Program-made: the position numbers and the translations under genes
The notes under the pieces: generated by a model
The model's database searches: none
Told to the model about the DNA's origin: nothing
What the model saw: the letters and a program-made list of their open reading frames with translations, nothing else
Shown here: piece after piece, positions 20,925 to 28,870 of the stretch
How the letters are laid out: every line of letters starts with the position of its first letter
Position numbering within the stretch: the stretch's first letter is position 1
Source: Auraticoccus cholistanensis
GTDB lineage: Bacteria > Actinomycetota > Actinomycetes > Propionibacteriales > Propionibacteriaceae
DNA: 64,000 bases
Assembly: GCF_009742705.1 (NCBI RefSeq)
Contig: NZ_WPCU01000005.1
Span: 484,277 to 548,276 of the forward strand
Direction of reading: 5' to 3'

Positions 20925-22939
20925 TGGCACACGACCGCGAGGGAGGCCTGCGCGGCTGGGACTTCGAGGGGTTCCACTCCGGGCACGACACCGAGGCCTG
21001 GCGGCGTCTCGGCGCCCACGTGATCACCGTCGCCGACGACGAGCGCGGCTCGGTCGACGGCACCCGCTTCTCGGTCTGGGCGCCCAACGCCCAGCGCGTC
21101 CAGCTGATCGCCGACTTCAACCACTACGTCCCCGGCGACCACGAGCTGCAGCGGATCCCCGGCTCGGGGGTCTGGGCCCTGTTCGTCGAGGGCGTCGGCG
21201 CCGGCAGCGTGTACAAGTACCGGATCCTGGGCGCGGACGGGGTCTGGCGCGAGAAGGCCGACCCGATGGCCCGCCAGGCCGAGGGGCTGCCCTCGACCGG
21301 CTCGATCGTCCACGCCAGCAGCTACACCTGGGGCGACCAGGAGTGGCTGGAGCGCCGGGCGCGCAGCCGCCCGCACGCCGAGCCGATGAGCATCTACGAG
21401 GTGCACCTGCCCTCGTTCCGGCCCGGGCGCACCTACGCCGACCTGGCCGAGGAGCTCGTCGAGTACGTCACCTGGCAGGGCTTCACCCACGTCGAGCTGA
21501 TCGGCGTCGCCCACCACCCCTTCCTGGGGTCCTGGGGCTACCAGGTGACCGGCTACTTCGCCCCCTTCGCCTCGATGGGGACCCCGGACGAGCTGCGACT
21601 CCTCGTCGACCGGCTCCACCAGGCCGGCATCGGCGTCATCATGGACTGGGTGCCCGGCCACTTCGCCACCGACGAGTGGGCGCTGGCCAACTTCGACGGC
21701 ACCTCGATCTACGAGCACCCCGACCCCCGCCGGGGCCAGCACCTGGACTGGGGCACCTACATCTTCGACTTCGGCCGCAACGAGGTGAAGTCCTTCCTGG
21801 TCTCCAGCGCGCTGTACTGGGTGGACCAGTTCCACATCGACGGGCTGCGGGTCGACGCGGTGGCCTCGATGCTCTACCTGGACTACTCCCGGACCGAGTG
21901 GCTGCCCAACCGCTACGGCGGCCGCGAGCACCTGGAGGCCATCGAGCTGCTGCAGTTCGTCAACCGCCACCTCTACGAGCGGGTCCCGGGCGTGGTGACC
22001 ATCGCCGAGGAGTCCACCTCCTGGCCGGGCGTGACGCGGCCGGTGCACGAGGGCGGGCTCGGCTTCGGGTTCAAGTGGAACATGGGCTGGATGAACGACT
22101 CGCTCCGCTACCTGGGGCGGGCGCCGGTGCACCGGCAGTACCACCACCACGAGATAACCTTCGGGCTGGTGTACGCCTTCTCGGAGAACTTCGTGCTGCC
22201 GATCAGCCACGACGAGGTCGTGCACGGCAAGGGCTCCATGCTGGGCAAGGTGCCCGAGGACGACTGGCGCAAGTTCGCCACCCTGCGGGCGTTCTACGCC
22301 CTGCAGTGGTCGCACCCGGGCAAGCAGCTGCTGTTCATGGGCTGCGAGTTCGGCCAGCGCAGCGAGTTCAGCGAGGACCGGGGTCCGGACTGGCTGGCCA
22401 CCAGCCACTGGGGCCACCGGGGACTGCAGCTGCTCGTCCGCGACCTCAACAGCATCTACCGCGAGCACCCGGCGCTGTGGCAGCAGGACAACTCGCCCAG
22501 CGGCTTCTCCTGGATCTCGGCCGACGACGCCGGGGGGAACGTCTTCTCCTTCCTGCGCTACGACGAGCAGGGCCGGGCGATGGCCTGCCTGATCAACTTC
22601 TCGGCCGAGCCCCGGCGCGACTACCGGATCGGGCTGCCGGCCGAGGGCCGCTGGCGCGAGGTGCTCAACACCGACGCCGAGCACTACGACGGCACCGGCG
22701 AGTTCGGCAACCTGGGCGCGGTCACCGCGGTCGAGGTCGGCTCCCACGGGCTGCCGGCCAGCGCCACGGTGACCATCCCGCCGCTCGCCGCGGTGTGGCT
22801 GGTGCACGACCCGGTGCTCAGCCTCAGCGAGGGCGAGGACCAGGCCACCGAGGAGGCGCCCGCCCCCGAGTCCGCCGCGGCCGAGCCCGCCGCCCCCGAA
22901 CCCGTGGCTCCGCGGGCCAAGCGGGCGCGGCGCCGGTGA
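20924..22939 (+). CDS. glgB: 1,4-alpha-glucan branching enzyme
   Basis: GlgB introduces alpha-1,6 branches into linear glucan made by GlgE (or GlgA). The 671-residue protein has a CBM48 domain (FSVWAPNAQRVQLIADFNHY), then the GH13_9 barrel: nucleophile Asp311 in GLRVDAVASMLYLDYSR, acid/base Glu362 in TIAEESTSWPGVTRP and the stabiliser in ISHDEVVHGKGSM. Unusually the C-terminus ends with a ~45-residue Ala/Glu/Pro-rich tail and a basic tip (RAKRARRR), probably disordered. It is somewhat shorter at the N-terminus than the long actinobacterial GlgB with two CBM48 modules. ATG 20924 shares its A with the preceding stop. Confidence 0.95.
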   Translation: MAHDREGGLRGWDFEGFHSGHDTEAWRRLGAHVITVADDERGSVDGTRFSVWAPNAQRVQLIADFNHYVPGDHELQRIPGSGVWALFVEGVGAGSVYKYRILGADGVWREKADPMARQAEGLPSTGSIVHASSYTWGDQEWLERRARSRPHAEPMSIYEVHLPSFRPGRTYADLAEELVEYVTWQGFTHVELIGVAHHPFLGSWGYQVTGYFAPFASMGTPDELRLLVDRLHQAGIGVIMDWVPGHFATDEWALANFDGTSIYEHPDPRRGQHLDWGTYIFDFGRNEVKSFLVSSALYWVDQFHIDGLRVDAVASMLYLDYSRTEWLPNRYGGREHLEAIELLQFVNRHLYERVPGVVTIAEESTSWPGVTRPVHEGGLGFGFKWNMGWMNDSLRYLGRAPVHRQYHHHEITFGLVYAFSENFVLPISHDEVVHGKGSMLGKVPEDDWRKFATLRAFYALQWSHPGKQLLFMGCEFGQRSEFSEDRGPDWLATSHWGHRGLQLLVRDLNSIYREHPALWQQDNSPSGFSWISADDAGGNVFSFLRYDEQGRAMACLINFSAEPRRDYRIGLPAEGRWREVLNTDAEHYDGTGEFGNLGAVTAVEVGSHGLPASATVTIPPLAAVWLVHDPVLSLSEGEDQATEEAPAPESAAAEPAAPEPVAPRAKRARRR

Positions 22940-23745
22940 GCAGCACGTCGGGCGGCTCGACCGAGCTCAGCATCCAGGTCACCCGCCACGACGGGGTGGG
23001 CACCCTCAGCTGGGCGATGGCCACCGACAGCGACACGCTGGCCCGCGCGCTCAGCGCGGTGGGTGACGAGTCGATCCTGGCCGGCGGGCTGCGCCGTCTG
23101 GAGGTGTCGCTGCCGGCCTCGGACACGATGGCCCGCCGGGCGGTGCAGAAGGCCGGCTTCCGGCAGGAGGGACGGCGGCGGCTGGCCCTGCGCACCGGTG
23201 CCGACAGCTACGAGGACGTGGTGCTCTACGCCCGGCTGGCCAGCGACGTGGTGCACGGCCCCGACGGCTTCTCGGGCGTGATGAACAGCGTGCTGCCCCG
23301 CACCCGGGTGATCGCCCACGTGCTCTTCCGCGACCGCGCCGGGCGCTACCTGTTCTGCCAGACCACGTTCAAGCCGGACTGGGAGCTCCCGGGTGGCGTG
23401 GTGGAGCCGCGGGAGTCGCCGCTCGCCGGCGCGGTGCGCGAGGTGCGCGAGGAGCTCGGCATCGACGTCACCCTCGGCCCCGTGCTGGCCGTCGACTGGC
23501 TGCCGCCGTACCAGGGCTGGGACGACGCGGTGGAGCTGATCTTCGACGGCGGGGTGCTCGACGAGGCGCAGGTGGCGGCGTTCAGGCTGGAGCCCCGGGA
23601 GATCGCCTCGGTGCACTGGACCACCGCCGAGCAGGCGCTGGAGCGGCTGCGTCCCGGCGCGGCCCGCCGGCTGCTGCACCTGCAGGCCCACCCGGGGCGG
23701 GCGCACTACCTCGAGGACGGCTCACCGGTCCTGGACGAGGGCTGA
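22936..23745 (+). CDS. GNAT-remnant/Nudix hydrolase fusion
   Basis: A 269-residue protein. The C-terminal ~150 residues are a Nudix hydrolase: the box GX5EX7REUXEEXGU is fully matched at residues 154-176 (PRESPLAGAVREVREELGI). The N-terminal ~100 residues look like the end of a GNAT acetyltransferase (MARRAVQKAGFRQEGRRRLA, then DVVLYARL), but the acetyl-CoA loop is not evident, so this half may be a substrate-recognition remnant. GTG 22936 overlaps the glgB stop, so it is the last gene of the glgE operon. ADP-glucose or another sugar nucleotide is a plausible substrate from context only. The start and operon coupling are well supported. Confidence 0.82.
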   Translation: MSSTSGGSTELSIQVTRHDGVGTLSWAMATDSDTLARALSAVGDESILAGGLRRLEVSLPASDTMARRAVQKAGFRQEGRRRLALRTGADSYEDVVLYARLASDVVHGPDGFSGVMNSVLPRTRVIAHVLFRDRAGRYLFCQTTFKPDWELPGGVVEPRESPLAGAVREVREELGIDVTLGPVLAVDWLPPYQGWDDAVELIFDGGVLDEAQVAAFRLEPREIASVHWTTAEQALERLRPGAARRLLHLQAHPGRAHYLEDGSPVLDEG

Positions 23746-23782
23746 GCCCGGTCCCGACCGGCACGCCACCGGCCGCACCCGG

Positions 23783-23800
23783 TTGACAGGAAGCGCTTCC
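23783..23800 (+). promoter_or_regulatory. -35 element abutting a LacI-type palindromic operator
   Basis: TTGACA (23783-23788) is followed immediately by the perfect 12-bp palindrome GGAAGCGCTTCC (23789-23800). A protein bound there would cover the promoter spacer. Central-CG palindromes of this kind are typical LacI-family operators for sugar regulons. No good -10 follows (GAGTCT is the best at 17 bases). Confidence 0.5.
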
Positions 23801-23816
23801 CCGGCGAGTCTGGTCG

Positions 23817-23830
23817 AACCGCAAGCGGTT
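23817..23830 (+). promoter_or_regulatory. Second inverted repeat in the PL11 promoter region
   Basis: AACCGCAAGCGGTT: 6-bp arms separated by two bases. It lies 16 bases after the first palindrome. It may be a second operator for the same or another regulator. Confidence 0.4.
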
Positions 23831-23923
23831 GCGACATCACCCCCGATGTCGTCCATCAACGTCGATGAGCCGGCACGGCATGAACCCCCCCTCGACTCGC
23901 CACCACCCCGTCCGTCGAGAGTT

Positions 23924-23935
23924 TGAATCGATTCA
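23924..23935 (+). promoter_or_regulatory. LacI-type palindrome just upstream of the PL11 start
   Basis: TGAATCGATTCA is a perfect 12-bp palindrome with a central CG. It ends 25 bases before the ATG at 23961, within the expected 5' untranslated region. It is an operator candidate; the A/T-rich composition stands out in this GC-rich sequence. Confidence 0.55.
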
Positions 23936-23960
23936 TGCGCCGGCGGGAAGGCACGACAGC

Positions 23961-25841
23961 ATGCACCCCCTCCCCCGCACCGGACTCGCCGTGGGCCTCA
24001 CCACGGCCCTGGTGACCACCTCGCTCGCCCTGGCCCCCGCAGCCGAGGCCGCACCCCCGCACGCGAACCTGGCCCCCGCCACCGACACCCGTTGGGCCGA
24101 GGACCTGGACCGCGCTCCCGTCGCCGTCCGCACCGACGACGGCAACGTCCTCAGCTGGCGTGTGCTGGGCAGCGACCGTCCGGGCGTGATGTTCCACGTC
24201 TACCGCGACGGCGAGCGGATCACCCGCGCACCGCTGCGGGGCGCGACCAGCTTCGTCGACGCCGACGGCGCGCCGGGATCCCGGTACCGCGTCGAGGCCG
24301 TCGGCCGGCCCGCGGCCCACCCGAGCACCGAGGAGTTCGGGGTCTGGTCGCAGAACCACCTCGACGTCCCCCTCGACAAGCCGGCCGGTGGCGTCACCCC
24401 GGCCGGGGAGTCCTACGACTACCGCGCCAACGACGCCTCGGTCGGCGACCTCGACGGCGACGGCCAGTACGAGCTGGTCCTGAAGTGGGAGCCCCGCAAC
24501 GCCAAGGACAACTCCCAGGCCGGCTACACGGGCAGCACCTACCTCGACGCCTACGAGCTCGCCGGCACCCGGCTGTGGCGCCTGGACCTGGGCCGCAACA
24601 TCCGCTCCGGCGCCCACTACACCCAGTTCATGGTCTACGACCTCGACTCCGACGGCGACGCCGAGGTCACGCTCAAGACCGCCGACGGCACGGTGGACGG
24701 CCGGGGCACGGTGATCGGCGACGCCTCCGCCGACCACCGCGAGCCCGACGGCTACGTGCTCTCGGGCCCGGAGTACCTCACCGTCTTCGACGGCCGGACG
24801 GGTGCGGCGCTGGACACCGTCGACTACGTGCCGCCCCGCGGTTCGGTGGCCTCCTGGGGCGACGGCTACGGCAACCGGGTGGACCGCTTCCTGGCCACCG
24901 TGGCCTACCTCGACGGCGAGCACCCCTCCGTCGTGTTCAGCCGCGGCTACTACACCCGCGCCGTCGTGGCCGCGTGGAACTTCGACGGCGAGGACCTCAC
25001 CAGCCGCTGGGTCTTCGACTCCGACGAGGTCGGCAAGCAGTACGAGGGCCAGGGCAACCACAACCTGGCCAGCGCCGACGTCGACGCCGACGGCCGCGAC
25101 GAGATCGTCTTCGGGTCGATGACCCTCGACGACGACGGGGAGCTGCTGTACAACACCGGGCTCGGCCACGGCGACGCCCTGCACGTCTCCGACTTCGACC
25201 CGGCGCGTCCGGGGCTGGAGGTCTTCGCCCCGCACGAGAGCATGTCGACCAGCGGCAACCGGGGTGCCACCTACCGCGACGCGGCCACCGGCGAGGTGCT
25301 GTGGTCGATCCCGGCCGTCCGCGACACCGGGCGGGCCGCGATGGCCGACATCGACCCCACCCACGAGGGCGCCGAGGGCTGGGCCACCGGCTCGGAGGGC
25401 CCCGAGCTGCGCAACGTCAGCGGGGAGCTGCTGGCCACCACCGTGCCGGCGGCCAACTTCGTGACCTGGTGGGACGGGGACCTGCTCCGCGAGATCGCCG
25501 ACCACCAGTACGACAGCGCCAGCCAGCTCGGCACGCCGACGGTCTCGAAGTGGAACTGGGAGGCCGACCGCTCCGAGGAGGTGTTCCGGGCCGAGGGCAC
25601 CACCACCAACAACACCACCAAGGGCAACCCGGCCCTGCAGGCGGACCTGCTGGGTGACTGGCGCGAGGAGCTGGTCTACCCGATCACCGACTACACCGCG
25701 CTGCGGATCTACACCACCACGGCCCCGACCGAGCACAAGGTCACCACCCTGATGCACGACCGGACCTACCGGCTGGGCGTCGCCACGCAGAACGTGGCCT
25801 ACAACCAGCCCCCGCACACCGGGTACCACCTGGGCGCCTGA
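23961..25841 (+). CDS. Secreted rhamnogalacturonan lyase, PL11 family
   Basis: Cleaves the rhamnose-galacturonate backbone of pectin by beta-elimination outside the cell. ATG 23961 (GGGAAGG upstream) gives 626 residues with a clear Sec signal peptide, MHPLPRTGLAVGLTTALVT continuing to an AEA-A cleavage site near residue 33. Behind it lies a fibronectin-like domain, then the PL11 beta-propeller with repeated calcium-binding loops (GDLDGDGQYELVLKWEP, YDLDSDGDAEVTLKTADG, ADVDADGRDEIVFGS), the same architecture as Bacillus YesW/YesX. Upstream in-frame codons back to 23829 overlap the operator palindromes and were rejected. A strong hairpin terminator follows. Confidence 0.92.
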   Translation: MHPLPRTGLAVGLTTALVTTSLALAPAAEAAPPHANLAPATDTRWAEDLDRAPVAVRTDDGNVLSWRVLGSDRPGVMFHVYRDGERITRAPLRGATSFVDADGAPGSRYRVEAVGRPAAHPSTEEFGVWSQNHLDVPLDKPAGGVTPAGESYDYRANDASVGDLDGDGQYELVLKWEPRNAKDNSQAGYTGSTYLDAYELAGTRLWRLDLGRNIRSGAHYTQFMVYDLDSDGDAEVTLKTADGTVDGRGTVIGDASADHREPDGYVLSGPEYLTVFDGRTGAALDTVDYVPPRGSVASWGDGYGNRVDRFLATVAYLDGEHPSVVFSRGYYTRAVVAAWNFDGEDLTSRWVFDSDEVGKQYEGQGNHNLASADVDADGRDEIVFGSMTLDDDGELLYNTGLGHGDALHVSDFDPARPGLEVFAPHESMSTSGNRGATYRDAATGEVLWSIPAVRDTGRAAMADIDPTHEGAEGWATGSEGPELRNVSGELLATTVPAANFVTWWDGDLLREIADHQYDSASQLGTPTVSKWNWEADRSEEVFRAEGTTTNNTTKGNPALQADLLGDWREELVYPITDYTALRIYTTTAPTEHKVTTLMHDRTYRLGVATQNVAYNQPPHTGYHLGA

Positions 25842-25859
25842 GACCCGCCCGACCCCGCA

Positions 25860-25898
25860 GCGGAGCCCACCGGACGCGCGTCGTCCGGTGGGCTCCGC
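25860..25898 (+). terminator. Strong hairpin terminator after the PL11 lyase
   Basis: A perfect 17-bp stem (25860-25876 with 25882-25898) around a 5-base loop, starting 18 bases after the lyase stop. There is no U tract, as is common in GC-rich actinobacteria. It should separate the lyase transcript from the GH43 gene. Confidence 0.75.
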
Positions 25899-25975
25899 CG
25901 TGCCGGGGCCGCAGGTGCGAACCGCGGCCGTGCCATGCTCGCCCCGACCCACCACCACGACCTGGAGGCGAACCG

Positions 25976-26887
25976 GTGCAGCGCTGGACCAACCCCGTCT
26001 ACCCCCACAACTTCCCGGACCCGCAGATCGTCCGCACCGAGGACGGCTGGCTGGCCATCGCCACCAACGGCCCGGGCGGGAACGTGCAGGCCCTCACCAG
26101 CCAGGACCTGGTCAGCTGGCAGCCGGCGCCGGACGCCCTGCCGACGCTGCCGTCGTGGACCAGGCCGGGCCGGGTGTGGGCGCCGGAGATCATCGAGGTC
26201 GACGGGCGCTGGGTGATGTACTACACGACCCCCGGCCCCGACTCGAGGCTGCAGTGCGTCAGCACCGCCACCGCCGACCGTCCCGAGGGCCCCTACACCG
26301 ACGTCCGCAGCGGGCCGCTGGTCTTCGAGTCGGCCGTGGGCGGCTCCATCGACGCGTCCCCCTTCCGCGACCAGGACGGCTCGCTGTGGCTGCTGTGGAA
26401 GAACGACGGCAACGCCGTCGGCGTCGACACCTGGATCTCGCTGCAGCAGCTCTCCGCCGACGGCACCGAGCTGGTGGGGCAGCCCCGCCGGGTCGTCAAG
26501 CAGGACCGGGAGTGGGAGGGGACGCTGGTCGAGGGGCCGTGCCTGTGGCGGGTGGACGGCAGCTACCACCTGTTCTACTCCGGCAACGGCTTCGCCAGCC
26601 CGGACTACGCCGTCGGGCACGCCGTCGCGGACTCGCTGACCGGACCCTGGACGAAGGACCCCGAGCCGCTGCTGGTCGGCAACGACGTCGCCGCCGGACC
26701 GGGTCACTGCTCCCTGTTCGCCGACGGCGACCGGGTCTGGATGGTCTACCACGCCTGGATGCCGGGAGCGGTGGGCACCCGCGACCCCGGCCGGACCATG
26801 TGGCTGAGCCAGGTGCACTTCGACGGCGCGGCCGTGCGGGTGGACGAGCCCCGCCTGGAGAACACGCTGGTGCCGGCGCCGCGCTGA
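25976..26887 (+). CDS. Cytoplasmic GH43-type glycoside hydrolase
   Basis: A 303-residue five-bladed propeller enzyme of the GH43 (or closely related GH117/130) type. The three acidic catalytic residues are visible at the expected places: Asp15 in NFPDPQIVR, Asp126 in GGSIDASPFRDQDG and Glu186 in GTLVEGPCLWR. There is no signal peptide, so it acts on imported oligosaccharides, probably arabino- or xylo-oligosaccharides from pectin side chains or hemicellulose. The start is GTG 25976 with GGAGGCG nearby. It follows the secreted pectin lyase but is separated by a terminator. Substrate assignment is inference. Confidence 0.85.
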   Translation: MQRWTNPVYPHNFPDPQIVRTEDGWLAIATNGPGGNVQALTSQDLVSWQPAPDALPTLPSWTRPGRVWAPEIIEVDGRWVMYYTTPGPDSRLQCVSTATADRPEGPYTDVRSGPLVFESAVGGSIDASPFRDQDGSLWLLWKNDGNAVGVDTWISLQQLSADGTELVGQPRRVVKQDREWEGTLVEGPCLWRVDGSYHLFYSGNGFASPDYAVGHAVADSLTGPWTKDPEPLLVGNDVAAGPGHCSLFADGDRVWMVYHAWMPGAVGTRDPGRTMWLSQVHFDGAAVRVDEPRLENTLVPAPR

Positions 26888-26944
26888 ACGGGCTTGACCC
26901 TGGCACGGTGACAAGGTCTCTACTGGGGTGCGGAGGTGGTCCCG

Positions 26945-27619
26945 ATGACCCAGCAGGACGAGAGCAGGACCGGATCGCGGCTGCGGGCGGTGCTGCAGTC
27001 CCCCGACGCGTCGGCGCGGCTGCAGGCGGCGCTGCTCGCCGGCACGCACCCCTCGCCCGGTCAGGTGGAGGTGCTGGTCGCACGGTGCGCGGTCGAACCC
27101 GACTTCTTCGTGCGCGACATGCTGACCTGGGCGCTGACCCGGCACGACGGGCCGGCCACGGTCGACCGGGTGCTGCTGGAGCTGCGCTCGCCGTTCCCGC
27201 AGGCCCGCAGCCAGGCCCTGCACACGCTGTCCAAGATCGGCGACCGGCGGGCCTGGCCGGAGATCACCACCGACCTCCTCCGCGACGCCGAGGTCGAGGT
27301 GGCCCGTGCCGCCTGGCGGGCCGCGGCCGTCCTCGTGCCCGAGGGCCAGGAGGCGGCGCTGGCCGAGGAGCTGGCCAGCCAGCTCGGCCGGGGCGACCTC
27401 GAGGTCCAGCGGAGCCTCAGCCGGGCGCTCGTCGCTCTCGGGGACGCCGCCGCCCCGGTGCTGCGGCGCGCCGCGGCCTCGACCGACCGGGGCCGGCGCA
27501 GGCACGCGCTCGCCACCGAGCGGCTGGTGCAGCACCCCGAGGAGGGCTTCGACGTGGCCGTCGCCGCGGCCGAGCGGACGCTCGCCCTGCTCGGCGCCCC
27601 GGTGGTGGTGGACGAGTGA
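26945..27619 (+). CDS. HEAT-repeat protein
   Basis: A 224-residue, almost wholly alpha-helical protein made of HEAT-like repeats of about 30-35 residues, for example VRDMLTWALTRHDGPATVDR, SQALHTLSKIGDRRAWPEIT and VQRSLSRALVALGDAAAPVL. There is no enzyme motif, signal or membrane segment, so it is a cytoplasmic protein- or nucleic-acid-binding scaffold. ATG 26945 is supported by GGAGGTG six bases upstream; a GTG at 26936 was not chosen. It is followed after seven bases by a MerR regulator that carries the same kind of repeats, so the two probably work together. The partner and function are unknown. Confidence 0.75.
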   Translation: MTQQDESRTGSRLRAVLQSPDASARLQAALLAGTHPSPGQVEVLVARCAVEPDFFVRDMLTWALTRHDGPATVDRVLLELRSPFPQARSQALHTLSKIGDRRAWPEITTDLLRDAEVEVARAAWRAAAVLVPEGQEAALAEELASQLGRGDLEVQRSLSRALVALGDAAAPVLRRAAASTDRGRRRHALATERLVQHPEEGFDVAVAAAERTLALLGAPVVVDE

Positions 27620-27626
27620 GCGCAGG

Positions 27627-28466
27627 GTGCTGATCGGCGAGGTCGCCGGGCGGGCGGGGATCAGCACGCGGATGCTGCGTCACTACGACCGCATCGGGCT
27701 GGTGTCCCCGACCGGGCGCTCGGCGGGCGGCTACCGGCAGTACTCCGAGGACGACGTGCGACGCCTCCTCCACGCCGAGGGGCTCCGCTCGCTCGGGCTC
27801 AGCCTGCCGGAGGTCGTGGCCGTGCTGGACGACCTGTCGTTCAGCCCGGAGGCGGTGGTCGAGGACCTCATCAGCCGCACCAGGGAGCGACTGGCCCGTG
27901 ACCAGGAGCTGCTGCACCGGCTGCAGCAGGTGCGCCTCAGCGGGCCCACCGCCTGGTCCGACGTGCTGCGGACCATCGCGCTGCTGCGCGGCATCGGCGC
28001 GGGCAGCCCCTCGCAGCGACAGCGGTCAGCGCTGAAGGTGGCCGACGAGGCCGACCGGCACGTCGGGGTGCTCGTGGAGGCGGCCCTCGAGGAGACGGAC
28101 CCCGCCGTGGCCGGCGCCATCCACTGGGCGCTCGCCCGGACCGGTGACGCCGCCGTACCGGTCCTGGCCGGCGCCCTACGCTCTGCCGACCCCGGACGGC
28201 GGCACCGGGCGGTGGCGGCGCTCGAGAAGCTGGCGACCCCCGCCGCGGGGGCGGCGCTGGCCGAGCTGTCGGACCACCCCGACCCGGTGGTGGCCGCCCG
28301 GGCCACCCTGGCACGGGGGCGAAGCGGGTCGGCCGCGGCGGTCGCGGCCTCGTCACCCTGGTGGCGCAGGGACGCGACGACGTGGAGGCCGCCGACGTGC
28401 TGGCGACCCTGGCCTCCTCGCACGGGCACGCGGATGCGGTGGCCCGGGCCCTCTCCGACGCCCTGA
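27627..28466 (+). CDS. MerR regulator with HEAT repeats, frame disrupted near its end
   Basis: The N-terminus is a MerR winged helix: LIGEVAGRAGISTRMLRHYD, then IGLVSPTGRSAGGYRQY and the DVRRLLHAEGLRSLGLSL helix (residues ~1-70). A coiled-coil stretch and then HEAT repeats follow (DPAVAGAIHWALARTGDAAV, RHRAVAALEKLATPAAGAAL). From about residue 231 the frame turns into Trp-rich non-family sequence ending at 28466. The repeat pattern instead continues in the third reading phase from about 28320, so one base seems to be missing, probably in the GGGGG tract at 28315-28319. As written the product is 279 residues with an aberrant tail. The start is GTG 27627; the metal or ligand-binding cysteines of classical MerR proteins are absent. 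Confidence 0.7.
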   Translation: MLIGEVAGRAGISTRMLRHYDRIGLVSPTGRSAGGYRQYSEDDVRRLLHAEGLRSLGLSLPEVVAVLDDLSFSPEAVVEDLISRTRERLARDQELLHRLQQVRLSGPTAWSDVLRTIALLRGIGAGSPSQRQRSALKVADEADRHVGVLVEAALEETDPAVAGAIHWALARTGDAAVPVLAGALRSADPGRRHRAVAALEKLATPAAGAALAELSDHPDPVVAARATLARGRSGSAAAVAASSPWWRRDATTWRPPTCWRPWPPRTGTRMRWPGPSPTP

Positions 28467-28870
28467 CCGTCGGAGACGACCCAGGGCGGCTGCGGCTGAC
28501 CACCGCGCTCGCCGGCGTCCCGGGGCCCGCGGCGTCGGCCACGCTCACCGCCCTCACCGAGGATCCCGACGACCGGGTCGCGATGACCGCGGCCTTCGTG
28601 CTCGGCAGGCGCCCGGCCGAGGACGAGGCCCGGCCACACGGCCACCCCGGTCGAGCCCGCCGGCACGCACCTCGGCCAGAGCAGACGCGAGCGACGAGCG
28701 CAGCCATCAGCCGTCCGAGCCCTGGCCACGTCCAGGCCCCTGACGCGACGACCGACTCCTCCGCCGGCCGAACAGGCGCCGGCGACCGCGGTCGGCCGGA
28801 CGGGCCTGCTCACGCGCCCTCCGCCGGGCCTCCTCGGCCCGGGCCGGCCGGCGACGGGCCCACGCGGTGA
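28320..28870 (+). pseudogene. Out-of-frame HEAT continuation of the MerR-HEAT gene
   Basis: In the phase that ends at 28870 the sequence reads VEAADVLATLASSHGHADAV, DPGRLRLTTALAGVPGPAAS and ATLTALTEDPDDRVAMTAAF, clearly the same helical repeats as the upstream gene. The resemblance ends near 28620 (VLGRR); after that the reading is Arg/Pro-rich and runs into the opposite-strand DUF1992 gene, so the real stop is not resolved. This is either a broken gene or a one-base sequencing error. Confidence 0.55.

Noticed and set aside
23829..23960. An N-terminal extension of the PL11 lyase
   Set aside because: It would overlap operator palindromes, and the ATG at 23961 is directly followed by a complete signal peptide with a good ribosome-binding site.
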